This document shows, piece by piece, positions 55,243 through 63,733 of a stretch of DNA of 64,000 nt (positions within the stretch are counted from its first letter, which is position 1; the number at the start of each line of letters is the position of its first letter). The stretch comes from Jatrophihabitans telluris. Lineage in GTDB: Bacteria; Actinomycetota; Actinomycetes; Mycobacteriales; Jatrophihabitantaceae. A program made the translations under genes and the position numbers. The notes below the pieces were generated by a model that had not been told where the DNA came from, did not search any database, and saw only the letters and a program-made list of their open reading frames with translations. The DNA lies in the NCBI RefSeq assembly GCF_023516435.1, contig NZ_CP097332.1, positions 4,092,001 to 4,156,000 on the forward strand. The letters run 5' to 3'.

Positions 55243-55554
55243 CTAACTGCCGCGGTAGGTGGAGTAGGCGTACGGGCTGAGCAGCAGCGGCACGTGATAG
55301 TGCCCGTCCGGCTCGGTGATCGTGAAAGCGACCGAGACCTCCGGATAGAAGGTCTGCTGGCCGAAGTACGCGCCGGTGTCGAAGTGCAGACGGTAGATAC
55401 CGGCCGCCAGCGTGCCCGCCAGATCCTTCACCCGACCGTCGACGTCGGTCTGCCGGTCGGCCAGCTCAAGCCCCCGCGGCCCGCGCAGCACGACCGATAC
55501 CCCGACGGCAGGTCGTCCCGTCGTCGCATCCAGAACATGGGTCGAGACACTCAT
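55243..55554 (-). CDS. 5-hydroxyisourate hydrolase
   Basis: Transthyretin-like enzyme, 103 residues, that opens 5-hydroxyisourate made by urate oxidase. The hallmark C-terminal YRGS is present, as are STHVLDATTGRPA and HYHVPLLLSPYAYSTYRGS. GAGGTGG lies seven bases before the ATG. It is the first gene of the leftward purine cluster, with a 188-bp gap to the deaminase gene. No OHCU decarboxylase gene is found in the window. Confidence 0.95.
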   Translation of the reverse strand: MSVSTHVLDATTGRPAVGVSVVLRGPRGLELADRQTDVDGRVKDLAGTLAAGIYRLHFDTGAYFGQQTFYPEVSVAFTITEPDGHYHVPLLLSPYAYSTYRGS

Positions 55555-55632
55555 AGGCAGCCCACCTCGGTGCAGCGTGCCCGGTCACGGGCACGCTCGG
55601 GTCAAGGACCGCCATCATCGCAGACCCTCGGA

Positions 55633-56094
55633 TCAGCCGCCTGCGACGGCGTGGGCGTGCTCGGCCAGACTCGGCTCACCCAGCAGGTCGGCGATGCACC
55701 CGGGGCAGACCGGCTCCGGACCGGTCAGGGCGTGGTTGTGCCGGATCCGGTACACGTCCTGGCGCGGCGTGTCGATCAGCGCGGCTCGGATCATCGCGCG
55801 CACCTGGCTCCGGCGAAGGCGGGCGCGCCAGAGGAACACGACGGTGCCACCGACGACCACCAGAAGGTAGACGGCCGCCCAGAGCAGGACGGTCCGCCGC
55901 GAGACCAGCAGCAAGAGCACGACCAGGGCCGGCACCCCGACCAGTACGGCCACGACCAGCCTCGTCAGCTGACGGTAGACCGCCCGCACCATCCGCCCGC
56001 CCATGGCGCCGATGTCGCACCGCGGGCACCCGGGCACCAGTGACTGCGTGGTCTGATCGGCCAGATTGCTACCCAGCTGGTCCACCGTGTCCAA
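55633..56094 (-). CDS. Membrane protein with two zinc-ribbon-like Cys pairs
   Basis: 153 residues. An N-terminal CPRC (about 23-26), two membrane helices (about 45-90) and a C-terminal CPGC (about 132-135) could together bind zinc across a cytoplasmic face. Family unknown. The start is TTG 56094 with AGGAGG four to five bases upstream; GTG 56085 is the alternative. It precedes the 5-hydroxyisourate hydrolase on the same strand but is not obviously related to purine breakdown. Confidence 0.65.
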   Translation of the reverse strand: MDTVDQLGSNLADQTTQSLVPGCPRCDIGAMGGRMVRAVYRQLTRLVVAVLVGVPALVVLLLLVSRRTVLLWAAVYLLVVVGGTVVFLWRARLRRSQVRAMIRAALIDTPRQDVYRIRHNHALTGPEPVCPGCIADLLGEPSLAEHAHAVAGG

Positions 56095-56291
56095 GGCTCC
56101 TCCTCATGGCACCGACCGGAGCGCCTCGCTCAGTAATCGGACCCAGTAGGAAGGACGCAGCAGCGTCGTCTCGATGTCGGGCTGAGCGCAAACTGGCTCA
56201 ACGCGCTCGGGCGGTGAGTTCTCCTCGCCGTCCCGGTCTACCCACCCAGATGTCGGTACGCCTACAGGCCCGCTCATGGGAGGGTGACGTC

Positions 56292-56855
56292 ATGAGGAAG
56301 CTGACGTTCGGCATGAACCTCAGCCTGGACGGCTACATCGCCGCCCCCGGTGACGATCTCGGCTGGGGCGTGCCGTCCGAGGAGCTGTTCCAGTGGTGGT
56401 CCGACCGGGTGGGGGCGACGGGTCTGGCCCTGTACGGGCGCAAACTGTGGGAGACGATGAGCTCCCACTGGCCGACCGCCGCCCAGCAACCCGGCGCCAC
56501 ACCGGCGGAGGTCGAGTTCGCCCGGCGCTGGCACGACATGCCGAAGGTGGTGTTCTCCTCGACGCTGAGCACGGTCGACTGGAACACCCGCCTGGTCACC
56601 GGCGACGCAATCGCCGAGATCACCCGGCTCAAGGCCGAGGACGGTGGCCCCATCGACATCGGCGGCGCCGCACTGGCCGCCGCGGCGATGCGCGCCGGGC
56701 TGATCGACGAGTACGTGCTGGCCACCGCACCGGTCCTGGTGGGCGGCGGCACGCCGTTCTTCCCCGCGCTGGACCACCGGGTGAACCTGAGCCTGATAGA
56801 GACCCGGACCTTTACCGGCGGCGTGGTCCTGACCAGGTACGAGACCAGGCGCTGA
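56292..56855 (+). CDS. Dihydrofolate reductase family (RibD C-terminal-like) protein
   Basis: 187 residues. MRKLTFGMNLSLDGYIAAPG at the N-terminus, YGRKLWETM, MPKVVFSSTLSTVDWNT, DIGGAALAAAAMRAGLIDEYVLATAPVLVGGGTPFFP and the C-terminal GVVLTRYE define the RibD_C/DHFR-like family (NADPH-dependent reductases of unknown substrate). GGGAGG lies eight bases before ATG 56292. It is convergent with the glucosidase gene, six bp away. Confidence 0.87.
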   Translation: MRKLTFGMNLSLDGYIAAPGDDLGWGVPSEELFQWWSDRVGATGLALYGRKLWETMSSHWPTAAQQPGATPAEVEFARRWHDMPKVVFSSTLSTVDWNTRLVTGDAIAEITRLKAEDGGPIDIGGAALAAAAMRAGLIDEYVLATAPVLVGGGTPFFPALDHRVNLSLIETRTFTGGVVLTRYETRR

Positions 56856-56861
56856 GCCCGA

Positions 56862-59666
56862 TCATGGGCCCGGTGGGGCAATCGCCCCGCCGGCGCGCAG
56901 GATGATCAGGTGTGCGACCAGCGCCGTCCAGCCGGTTTGGTGGCTGGCGCCCAAGCCCCTGCCGGTATCGCCGTCGAAATACTCGCTGAAGGTGACGTGC
57001 GGCCACCAGAGCGGGCCGTCCGGATGGTCGCGAGGCGCACCGGGACGACGGCCCTGCGGTCCCGGCCGGAACAGTGCGATCAGCCGGTCGTCGATGTCGT
57101 CGGCGAGTTGGCCGAGGTCGACCTGCCGGGCAGAGCCGTCCGTCGCGGCCACGCTCACAGTCATCATCGCCGCCGAACCCGTGCTGTGGGTGCGCAGCGC
57201 GTCGGCCAGCAACGTGTTGACCGGGAACCAGACCGGACCCCGCCAGTTGGAGTTTCCGCCGAACAGGGCGCTGTCGGACTCGGCCGCTACGTAGGCGATC
57301 GCGAACTCGCGGCCCTCGATGGTGACCCGCAGGGGCTGCCGGTACGCGGCCGACAGTGATCGGACCCCGTTCGGGGACAGGAATTCCGACTCATCGGCCA
57401 GCCGACGCACGAGCGGCAACAGTCGGGTCGTGTCCACCAGCGACAGGGTCAACCGGTCCCCGTCCAGGGCATGGGTGGCGACCAGGCCGCGGACCGCGTC
57501 CGGGCGTCGTTTGACCAGCCAGCGCAGGCGCGCGGTGAAGTCGGGCAGGTCGGACGTGACCCACGAGGGCACCTGCGCCACCGCCAGGATCGGCAGCAGG
57601 CCGACCAGGGAACGCACCGGCAGCCGCTGATGGCTTCCGTCCGGCTCCACCAGCACGTCGTAGAAGAACTCGTCGTCGGGATCCCACAGCGACACCGATT
57701 GGCTTCCGAAGGACGACAGCGCCTGGGCGATCGAGAGGAAGTGCTCCAGGAACTTCGTGGCCATGTCGTCCCAAGCCGTGTCGTGCCGGGCCAGCTCCCA
57801 GCTGATCCGCAGCATCGACAGGCAGTAGAAGGCCATCCAGCTGGTGGCGTCGGACTGTTCCAGCCGATGGCCCGGCGGCATCGGCGCGGACCGGTCGAAG
57901 AAGCCGATGTTGTCCATGCCGAGAAAACCGCCCTCGAACAGGTTGGACCCGTCGGCGTCCTTGCGATTGACCCACCAGGAGAAGTTCAGCAGGAGCTTGG
58001 TGAACACGCGCAACAGGAAGTCCTGGTCGCGCGAGCCGTCGATGCAGTAGACCTGCCAGGCGGCCCAGGCGTGCACCGGCGGATTCACATCCCCGAAAGC
58101 CCATTCGTAGGCGGGCAACTGCCCGTCGGGATGCATCGCCCACTCCCGGCACAGCAGCACGAGCTGATCCTTGGCGAACGCCGGATCGATGTGGGCCAGG
58201 GTGACACAGTGAAAGGCCAGGTCCCACGAGGCGAACCACGGGTATTCCCACTCGTCCGGCATCGACATCACGTCGGCCAGGTCCAGATGGCGCCAGGAGG
58301 TGTTGCGTGCCTGCGTGAGGCGCCGGGACGGCGGCGCCGCCGGCTGGGCGGGATCGCCGTCCAGCCACGTCGCGACCGAGTACCGGTAGAGCTGCTTGCC
58401 CCACAGCAGGCCGGCGAAGGCCCGCCGGGCCACGTCCGCATCGACATCGTCGACCGACTCCGGGATCACCGAGGCGTAGAAGTCCTGCGCCTCGGCCTGC
58501 CGGTCGGCGAAGACGGCCGAGAAGCTGTCGGAGAAGGGCCGATCGGGCAAGGCGTTGGCGACCAGACGCAGCCGCACACTGACCTGGGCACCGGCCGGGA
58601 CGGAAGGGAAGGCATACCAGAATCCGGCCTTGGTCCCGGTGCCCGCGGGATTCACGGCGCGCTCGTCGCCGCCGACGATCCGCCGGTTGAAGCCGTCCTT
58701 GGGATGAGGACTGGGATTGCTCGCCGTGCCGAACAGGGCGACGTCGTCGCTCTCGTTGTCACACACCAGCACCTGCGGCAGCTCCCCGCCGCTGGTCGTG
58801 CCCGCCCGGGAGGCCACCGAGGGCGCCTCGGCGGCCAGGACGTAACGGCCGAGAAAGCCGTGCTCGCAGGCCACCGCCCGGACGTCCCCGCTACCCAGTT
58901 CCGGGGCATGCAGTTCGTGCAAGGTGGGCTTGCGGTCATCGCCGCCCCAGGCCCAGGTGTTGCGGAACCACACCTGGGGGATCAGGTGCAGGGCCGCCGC
59001 GTCGGGCCCGTGGTTGGTCGCCGTGATCCGGATGCAGACGTCCTCCGGTGACGCCTTCGCGTAGTCCACCTGGACATCGAAGAACCGATTCTCGTCCAGC
59101 ACCCCGGTGTCGGCGAGTTCGTACTCGGGTTCGTCCCGGCCCCGCCGAGCGTTCTCGGCCACCAGCTGGGAGTACGGGAACGCCGCCTGCGGGTAGCGGT
59201 AAAGCCATTCGGCGTAGGAGTGGGTCGGAGTGGCCGCCAGCGCCCACCAGTACTCCTTGACGTCCTCACCGTGGTTGCCCTGCGGGTTGGTGAGGCCGAA
59301 CAGCCGTTCCTTCAAGCGGTCGTCCTGGCCGTTCCACAAGGCCACGGAGAAGTTCAGGAAACCGAAGCGATCGCAGATTCCGCCCAGGCCGTCCTCGCCC
59401 CACCGGTAGGCGCGCTGGTGGGACTGGTCGAAGGGCAGGTAGTCCCAGGCGTTGCCGTCCGGCGAGTAGTCCTCGCGCACCGTCCCCCACTGCCGGCCCG
59501 ACAGATAGGGCCCCCAGATCCGCCACGGATCGGAGCTGCCCGGCGACTCGGCCAGCCGCGCGTGTTCGGCACTGCGGCCCGCCCCGGTCGCCGCCGAGCG
59601 CGCCGAGTGCGCCGAGTGCGCCGAGTGCGCCGAGTGCCGCCCACCTTCAGTCGACGACCGGGTCAT
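56862..59666 (-). CDS. GH63/MGH1-like glucosidase
   Basis: 934 residues. Core blocks [87 protein letters not shown] and [13 protein letters not shown] define the large bacterial glucosidase group with an (alpha/alpha)6 barrel related to GH63 and mannosylglycerate hydrolase. The likely substrate is an alpha-glucoside or glucosylglycerate-type compatible solute (inference). No signal peptide. The N-terminal 30 residues contain four AHS-type tripeptides from a 9-bp tandem repeat (about 59596-59640). ATG 59666 overlaps the upstream stop (ATGA). Confidence 0.88.
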   Translation of the reverse strand: MTRSSTEGGRHSAHSAHSAHSARSAATGAGRSAEHARLAESPGSSDPWRIWGPYLSGRQWGTVREDYSPDGNAWDYLPFDQSHQRAYRWGEDGLGGICDRFGFLNFSVALWNGQDDRLKERLFGLTNPQGNHGEDVKEYWWALAATPTHSYAEWLYRYPQAAFPYSQLVAENARRGRDEPEYELADTGVLDENRFFDVQVDYAKASPEDVCIRITATNHGPDAAALHLIPQVWFRNTWAWGGDDRKPTLHELHAPELGSGDVRAVACEHGFLGRYVLAAEAPSVASRAGTTSGGELPQVLVCDNESDDVALFGTASNPSPHPKDGFNRRIVGGDERAVNPAGTGTKAGFWYAFPSVPAGAQVSVRLRLVANALPDRPFSDSFSAVFADRQAEAQDFYASVIPESVDDVDADVARRAFAGLLWGKQLYRYSVATWLDGDPAQPAAPPSRRLTQARNTSWRHLDLADVMSMPDEWEYPWFASWDLAFHCVTLAHIDPAFAKDQLVLLCREWAMHPDGQLPAYEWAFGDVNPPVHAWAAWQVYCIDGSRDQDFLLRVFTKLLLNFSWWVNRKDADGSNLFEGGFLGMDNIGFFDRSAPMPPGHRLEQSDATSWMAFYCLSMLRISWELARHDTAWDDMATKFLEHFLSIAQALSSFGSQSVSLWDPDDEFFYDVLVEPDGSHQRLPVRSLVGLLPILAVAQVPSWVTSDLPDFTARLRWLVKRRPDAVRGLVATHALDGDRLTLSLVDTTRLLPLVRRLADESEFLSPNGVRSLSAAYRQPLRVTIEGREFAIAYVAAESDSALFGGNSNWRGPVWFPVNTLLADALRTHSTGSAAMMTVSVAATDGSARQVDLGQLADDIDDRLIALFRPGPQGRRPGAPRDHPDGPLWWPHVTFSEYFDGDTGRGLGASHQTGWTALVAHLIILRAGGAIAPPGP

Positions 59667-60472
59667 CGTCGAACCGTCGATGGGCGGTGGTACTCCTCGC
59701 CGTCGAGCCACCCGATCCGCCCGTCCGGAGACCAGAACGCCAGGTAGGTCCCGAAGGACGGCGCCGAACACTGCTCCATCAGACGGACCAGCGGGCCGGA
59801 TGGCCCCTGAACGGCGACGACCTGCTTGAACACGGCCGTGGTCGCCCGTCCCGCGCGGGTGTTGGCCTGGGCCTGCCAGTCCAGTCGGGGCCGGTGTCGC
59901 CACGGGGTCCCCTCAGGAGGGCGCGGGGCCGTTTTCTGCCGATGGCCACGGACGAAACTGCGTACCGCGTCCACCGAGTAGCTGCTGCCGTCGGTGGTCC
60001 ACAGCCGCATCGTCCAGCCGGCGCGAGCGCCACCGATCTCGTAGATCAGACCGACCCCGGCCACCGTCTCGAGCGGTATCCGGCGGGATCGGTGCAGATA
60101 GCGGGGGACGACAAGCGTGTGCTGGCGAAGCTGCGGCGGGCGCAGCACCTCCAGGCCCGACTGGATCAGCAGCGGCAGCGAGACCAGGCAGAGCACGACG
60201 CCGATCACTCCCAGCAGGATCGAGGAACGGTCGATCCCGCGCCGCAGGAACACCACGCCTGCGGGCAGCACGCTCGCGCCCAGCACGGCCGCCACCCAGC
60301 TCTCCCAGTGGGCGTAGAACCGCCGCAGCACGGGATCGGGCTCGATCGGTCCGCGCGCCTTCGCCGCCTCACCCGTCCGGCTCCGGCCGGCCGTCTTGCG
60401 CAGGCTGACCTTCGGCGCGCCGGACGAGCCGCGCGTGCTGTCCCCGCTCTCCCCGCTGCCGGCCACGGGCAC
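59663..60472 (-). CDS. Membrane protein, unknown
   Basis: 269 residues: a basic hydrophilic N-terminus (~55), two hydrophobic helices (about 60-105, WVAAVLGASVLPAGVVFL and SSILLGVIGVVLCLVSLPLLI), then a ~160-residue soluble domain with beta-rich segments (HTLVVPRYLHRSRRIPLETVAGVGLIYE, WTMRLWTTDGSSYSVDAV). No family recognised; the second part resembles PH/DUF304-like folds loosely. The start is GTG 60472, uncertain. Its stop overlaps the glucosidase ATG, so they are co-transcribed. Confidence 0.7.
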   Translation of the reverse strand: MPVAGSGESGDSTRGSSGAPKVSLRKTAGRSRTGEAAKARGPIEPDPVLRRFYAHWESWVAAVLGASVLPAGVVFLRRGIDRSSILLGVIGVVLCLVSLPLLIQSGLEVLRPPQLRQHTLVVPRYLHRSRRIPLETVAGVGLIYEIGGARAGWTMRLWTTDGSSYSVDAVRSFVRGHRQKTAPRPPEGTPWRHRPRLDWQAQANTRAGRATTAVFKQVVAVQGPSGPLVRLMEQCSAPSFGTYLAFWSPDGRIGWLDGEEYHRPSTVRR

Positions 60473-60521
60473 ATTCTGACAGCCGCGAAGGACTTGCGGG
60501 GACGACTAACGTTGACCAATC

Positions 60522-62603
60522 GTGAGTGCCAGCGACGCCCGAGCCGACCCCGTCCTGCGATCCGAGCAAGCCCACCTGCTGGCGGCCAACGACTGCCTGG
60601 CGGAGATGCGCGAAGGAGCGGCGCGTATCGCCGACTACGGCGTCGATGCCCTGGCGAGCGAGAGTCTGGGCCGGATGCGCGCCGAGCGGCTCAAGCATCT
60701 CGGTGCCGACCTCGAAGCGCCGCCCTTCTTCGGCCGCACTGATCGCGATCCCGAGGCCGAACACCCCGCCGGCGAGGTCTTCCACATCGGCCGGCGGCAC
60801 ATCCGCGACTCCGTCGGCGACCCCATCGTCATCGACTGGCGCGCCCCGATCGCGCGACCGTTCTACCGCGCCACCGCCGACGATCGACAGGGTGTCCGGC
60901 TGCGGCGCCGCTTCGGCTTCGCCGCCGATGCCACCGGGTACGCGGTGCTCAGTTCCTACGAGGACGAACACCTCGATGCCGGTGAGAACCTCGGGCTGCG
61001 CTCGGACCTGTTGCGGGCCGAGATCGAACGGCCCCGGGTCGGGCCGATGCGCGACATCGTGGCCACCATCCAGCCCGATCAGGACGAGCTGGTGCGGGCC
61101 GACCTGGACACGTCGTTGTGCATTCAGGGCGCGCCCGGCACCGGCAAGACCGCGGTCGGACTGCACCGCGCGGCCTACCTGCTCTACAGCTATCCAGAAC
61201 GGTTGCGGCGCTCGGGCGTCCTGGTGGTCGGCCCCAACGCGGCGTTCCTGCGCTACATCGCCCAGGTGCTGCCCGCGCTCGGTGAGAACGGCATCACCCA
61301 GACCACGGTGGAGGATCTGGTGTCCGGGGACGGCCGGCTGATCCCAGGGCGGGAGGATGCGGTCGCGGTCGCGGTGCTCAAGGGCGATGCCCGCCTCGCC
61401 GAGGTCTGCCGCCGCGCGGTGATCAGCCACATCCGTAAACCGGAATCCGACGTGGTGCCGATCGTCGGGACCAAGCGATACCGGATCCCGGTCGAGCGGG
61501 TCCGGCGCTATGTCGACGACGCCCGCCGCTCGCTGGTAGCCGGTGAACTGCGCTGGGATCTGGGACGCGAACGGCTGCGGATGCTGCTGGCCCAGGACGT
61601 CAGACGCCAGCGGGAGGACGCGGGCGGCGCGCCGTCGGACGCCGAGACCGGCAAGGTGGCCCGGTCGGTCCCGGTGAAGGAATTCGTCGATGCCGTCTGG
61701 CCGGCCCTGGACCCGCGCGAGGTGCTCGTCCGGCTCTACACCTCGCCGCAGTTCCTGCACCGCTGCGGCGCCACGGTGCTCGGGCCCGACGAGCTCGACC
61801 AGTTGGCCTGGGCGGATCCGCCGCGCTCCGTTCGAGCCGCCCGATTCTCCGCGGCGGATCTGGTGCTGCTGGATGAGCTGCGCGGATTGATGCAACCCAA
61901 TGACCAGTACGTCCACGTCGTGGTCGACGAGGCCCAGGACCTGTCCGCGATGCAGTGCCGGGTCGTCGCGCGTCGGGTGCCGATCGGCTCGGTGACCGTG
62001 CTGGGAGACCTGGCGCAGGCTACAACCCCCTGGGCGGTCGGATCGTGGCCGGCCACGATGGCGGCCCTGGGCTCGCCGGCGGCCACGGTCCGGCCCCTGA
62101 CGGTGGGCTACCGGGTTCCGGGAGAGGTCCTGATCGTGGCGAACCGGCTGCTGCCCTTCATCGCTGCCGACGTCCCGCCGGCCACGTCGGTCCGTGCGGG
62201 GAGGGAAGCTCTGAGTTACACGGCGGATCTGCTCGCCGCGGTGGGCCGTTGCCTGGAGGCGGAAGGCTCGGTCGCGGTGATCGTCCCCGACGCCGCGGCC
62301 ACGTCGGTGCGGGCAGAGTTGGCCGGAGCCGGCATCGCGACTGAGGAGTTGGCCGGAGCCGGCATCGCGACCGAGGATTTGGCCGACGCGTTGCCGGCCA
62401 GGGTGACGGTCGTCGCGGCGTCGTCGGCCAAGGGGCTGGAGTACGACTCGGTGGTGCTGGTCGAGCCCGCGGCGATCGTCGCCCAGGAACCGTCCCGTCT
62501 CGACGGGCTCCGGCGGCTCTACGTCGCCTGGACCCGGGCGGTGTCCCGGCTGGCGGTCGTGCACACCGCGCCGCTTCCGGACGAGCTGGCGGTCACGCCC
62601 TAG
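60522..62603 (+). CDS. helR: HelD/HelR-type RNA polymerase recycling ATPase
   Basis: 693 residues, UvrD-like superfamily 1 helicase fold without DNA-repair partners. The segment FHIGRRHIRDSVGDPIVIDWRAPIARPFY is specific for the HelD class. Walker A is GAPGTGKT, followed by DEAQDLSAMQ, VLGDLAQATTPW and RRLYVAWTRAV. HelD/HelR removes stalled RNA polymerase from DNA, and actinobacterial HelR can also displace rifampicin. A 30-bp in-frame duplication (62316-62375) gives two ELAGAGIATE units. The start is GTG 60522 with TAACGT nine bases upstream. The stop is one base before array A5. Confidence 0.85.
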   Translation: MSASDARADPVLRSEQAHLLAANDCLAEMREGAARIADYGVDALASESLGRMRAERLKHLGADLEAPPFFGRTDRDPEAEHPAGEVFHIGRRHIRDSVGDPIVIDWRAPIARPFYRATADDRQGVRLRRRFGFAADATGYAVLSSYEDEHLDAGENLGLRSDLLRAEIERPRVGPMRDIVATIQPDQDELVRADLDTSLCIQGAPGTGKTAVGLHRAAYLLYSYPERLRRSGVLVVGPNAAFLRYIAQVLPALGENGITQTTVEDLVSGDGRLIPGREDAVAVAVLKGDARLAEVCRRAVISHIRKPESDVVPIVGTKRYRIPVERVRRYVDDARRSLVAGELRWDLGRERLRMLLAQDVRRQREDAGGAPSDAETGKVARSVPVKEFVDAVWPALDPREVLVRLYTSPQFLHRCGATVLGPDELDQLAWADPPRSVRAARFSAADLVLLDELRGLMQPNDQYVHVVVDEAQDLSAMQCRVVARRVPIGSVTVLGDLAQATTPWAVGSWPATMAALGSPAATVRPLTVGYRVPGEVLIVANRLLPFIAADVPPATSVRAGREALSYTADLLAAVGRCLEAEGSVAVIVPDAAATSVRAELAGAGIATEELAGAGIATEDLADALPARVTVVAASSAKGLEYDSVVLVEPAAIVAQEPSRLDGLRRLYVAWTRAVSRLAVVHTAPLPDELAVTP

Positions 62604-62604
62604 C

Positions 62605-62750
62605 GTTGAGGTTGCCCTCGTTGCTCGCCTCCCCGCGTTGAGGTTGCCCTCGTTGCTCGCGTCCCGCGTTGAGGTTGCCCTCGTTGCTCGCGTCCCCGCG
62701 TTGAGGTTGCCCTCGTTGCTCGCGTCCCCGCGTTGAGGTTGCCCTCGTTG
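62605..62750 (+). repeat. 3'-end repeat array A5 (five forward copies)
   Basis: GTTGAGGTTGCCCTCGTTG at 62605, 62637, 62668, 62700 and 62732, spaced 32, 31, 32 and 32 bp, with linker CTCGCGTCCCCGC or one base less. Follows helR in its sense direction, beginning one base after the stop codon. Convergent with the DUF5313-like gene. Confidence 0.93.
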
Positions 62751-62772
62751 TTGGCCGCCGTCTCTGGTGGCC

Positions 62773-63189
62773 TCAGTGCGAGCGACGATCCATCCGGGCG
62801 AACATTCGCTCCCGCCGACGCGCCACCGCTTCGGAACGCCCGCTGACGGATCTCTCCGATCGCACGCGTTCCCCGGTTCCCGCTGGGTATCCGGCTTTCA
62901 CAAGTCGATGCTCGGTCGTCTCGACGAGGTAGCCGAGCGCGAAGATCAGACCCATGATGAGTCCGCCGAGCGCACTGAGGCCGCGGATCCAGAACGGTCC
63001 CGGGACGAACACGAGGATCACCACCACGATGGGCGCCATCTGCAACAGAGATCGGACGACCTGGCGAGCTACCCAGGTCGGACAGGTGGTGTCGAGAAGA
63101 ACCCAGCTCGCGTTGCGAATCGGCAGTCCGAGCCCGACCGCGTAGCCGAGCCAGCGGATCACCCCCGGTCGCCGGACCTCGGAAATCAT
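62773..63189 (-). CDS. DUF5313-like membrane protein
   Basis: 138 residues, two adjacent hydrophobic helices in the middle (about 47-85, LLQMAPIVVVILVFVPGPFWI and LSALGGLIMGLIFALGYL). The pattern GLPIRNASWVLLDTTCPTWVARQVVRSL, ETTEHRLVKAGYP and a basic Arg-rich C-terminus matches the actinobacterial DUF5313 family as I remember it. Function unknown. ATG 63189 with GAGGTGG just upstream is preferred; starts further upstream would cross the operator palindrome. Divergent from the MarR regulator and probably controlled by it. Confidence 0.65.
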   Translation of the reverse strand: MISEVRRPGVIRWLGYAVGLGLPIRNASWVLLDTTCPTWVARQVVRSLLQMAPIVVVILVFVPGPFWIRGLSALGGLIMGLIFALGYLVETTEHRLVKAGYPAGTGERVRSERSVSGRSEAVARRRERMFARMDRRSH

Positions 63190-63205
63190 CGGCTCCACCT
63201 CAATC

Positions 63206-63219
63206 ATTAGTGCACTAAT
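63206..63219. promoter_or_regulatory. Perfect 14-bp palindrome, MarR/OhrR operator candidate
   Basis: ATTAGTGCACTAAT is a perfect palindrome, with an extra half site ATTAGTG at 63221-63227. It lies between the two divergent starts and covers the expected -35 region of the regulator, whose -10 TAGTAT is at 63235-63240. AT-rich palindromes of this size are typical MarR-family sites. Confidence 0.7.
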
Positions 63220-63234
63220 TATTAGTGGGCTTGA

Positions 63235-63240
63235 TAGTAT
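63235..63240 (+). promoter_or_regulatory. Putative -10 box, leaderless marR-type gene
   Basis: TAGTAT lies seven bases before ATG 63248, favouring that start over the ATG at 63239, which is inside the promoter. Confidence 0.5.
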
Positions 63241-63247
63241 GCCGGGC

Positions 63248-63733
63248 ATGACTGGACTCGCAAACCATCGTCAGGACGGTCTCCGCTCCGACGATCCTCT
63301 GGCCCTGCAAAGCCAGGTGTGTTTCGCGCTTGCGGTCGCCAACCGAAGCGTGCTCGCCGTCTACCGTCCACTGCTCGAACCGATGGGGCTCACTCATCCG
63401 CAATACCTGGTGATGTTGGCGCTCTGGGAACGCGACGGGGCCCTCTCGGTTCGCGAACTGGCGGGGATCCTGCAGCTAGACCCGGCCACCGTCTCGCCCC
63501 TGCTCAAGCGCCTGGAGGCAGCCGACTATCTGACGCGGGCGCGCAGCGCCGGGGACGAACGCCAGCTCGAGATCACGCTCACCCCATCCGGACGTCGACT
63601 GCGGCGTCGGGCCGAGCGCATTCCCGCCGCGGTGATGGCCAGACTCGGAGTCGATTTCGCCGATCTTCACAACCTGCACCGAGTCCTTACCGATATCAAC
63701 ACTGCCGCACTCGCCGCCGCCGCCGACCGTTGA
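63248..63733 (+). CDS. OhrR/MarR-family regulator
   Basis: 161 residues. Winged helix with LTHPQYLVMLALWERDGALSVRELAGILQLDPATVSPLLKRLEAADYLTRARSAGDERQLEITLTPSGRRL. The N-terminal SQVCFALAVANRS holds Cys25 at the place of the peroxide-sensing cysteine of OhrR proteins. That suggests an organic-peroxide sensor, though no ohr gene is adjacent. Expected to repress itself and the divergent membrane gene through the palindrome. The ending Asp-Arg-stop (CGT TGA) lies in the first core of repeat A6. Confidence 0.87.
   Translation: MTGLANHRQDGLRSDDPLALQSQVCFALAVANRSVLAVYRPLLEPMGLTHPQYLVMLALWERDGALSVRELAGILQLDPATVSPLLKRLEAADYLTRARSAGDERQLEITLTPSGRRLRRRAERIPAAVMARLGVDFADLHNLHRVLTDINTAALAAAADR

Noticed and set aside
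60490-60508. Rifamycin-associated element (RAE) of helR
   Set aside because: Only the left half (GGACTTGCGG) resembles the element; the complementary right half is missing, so it is not listed as a site.
60369-62564. 731-codon frame opposite helR
   Set aside because: No domain signatures; helR on the plus strand has Walker A and HelD-specific motifs.
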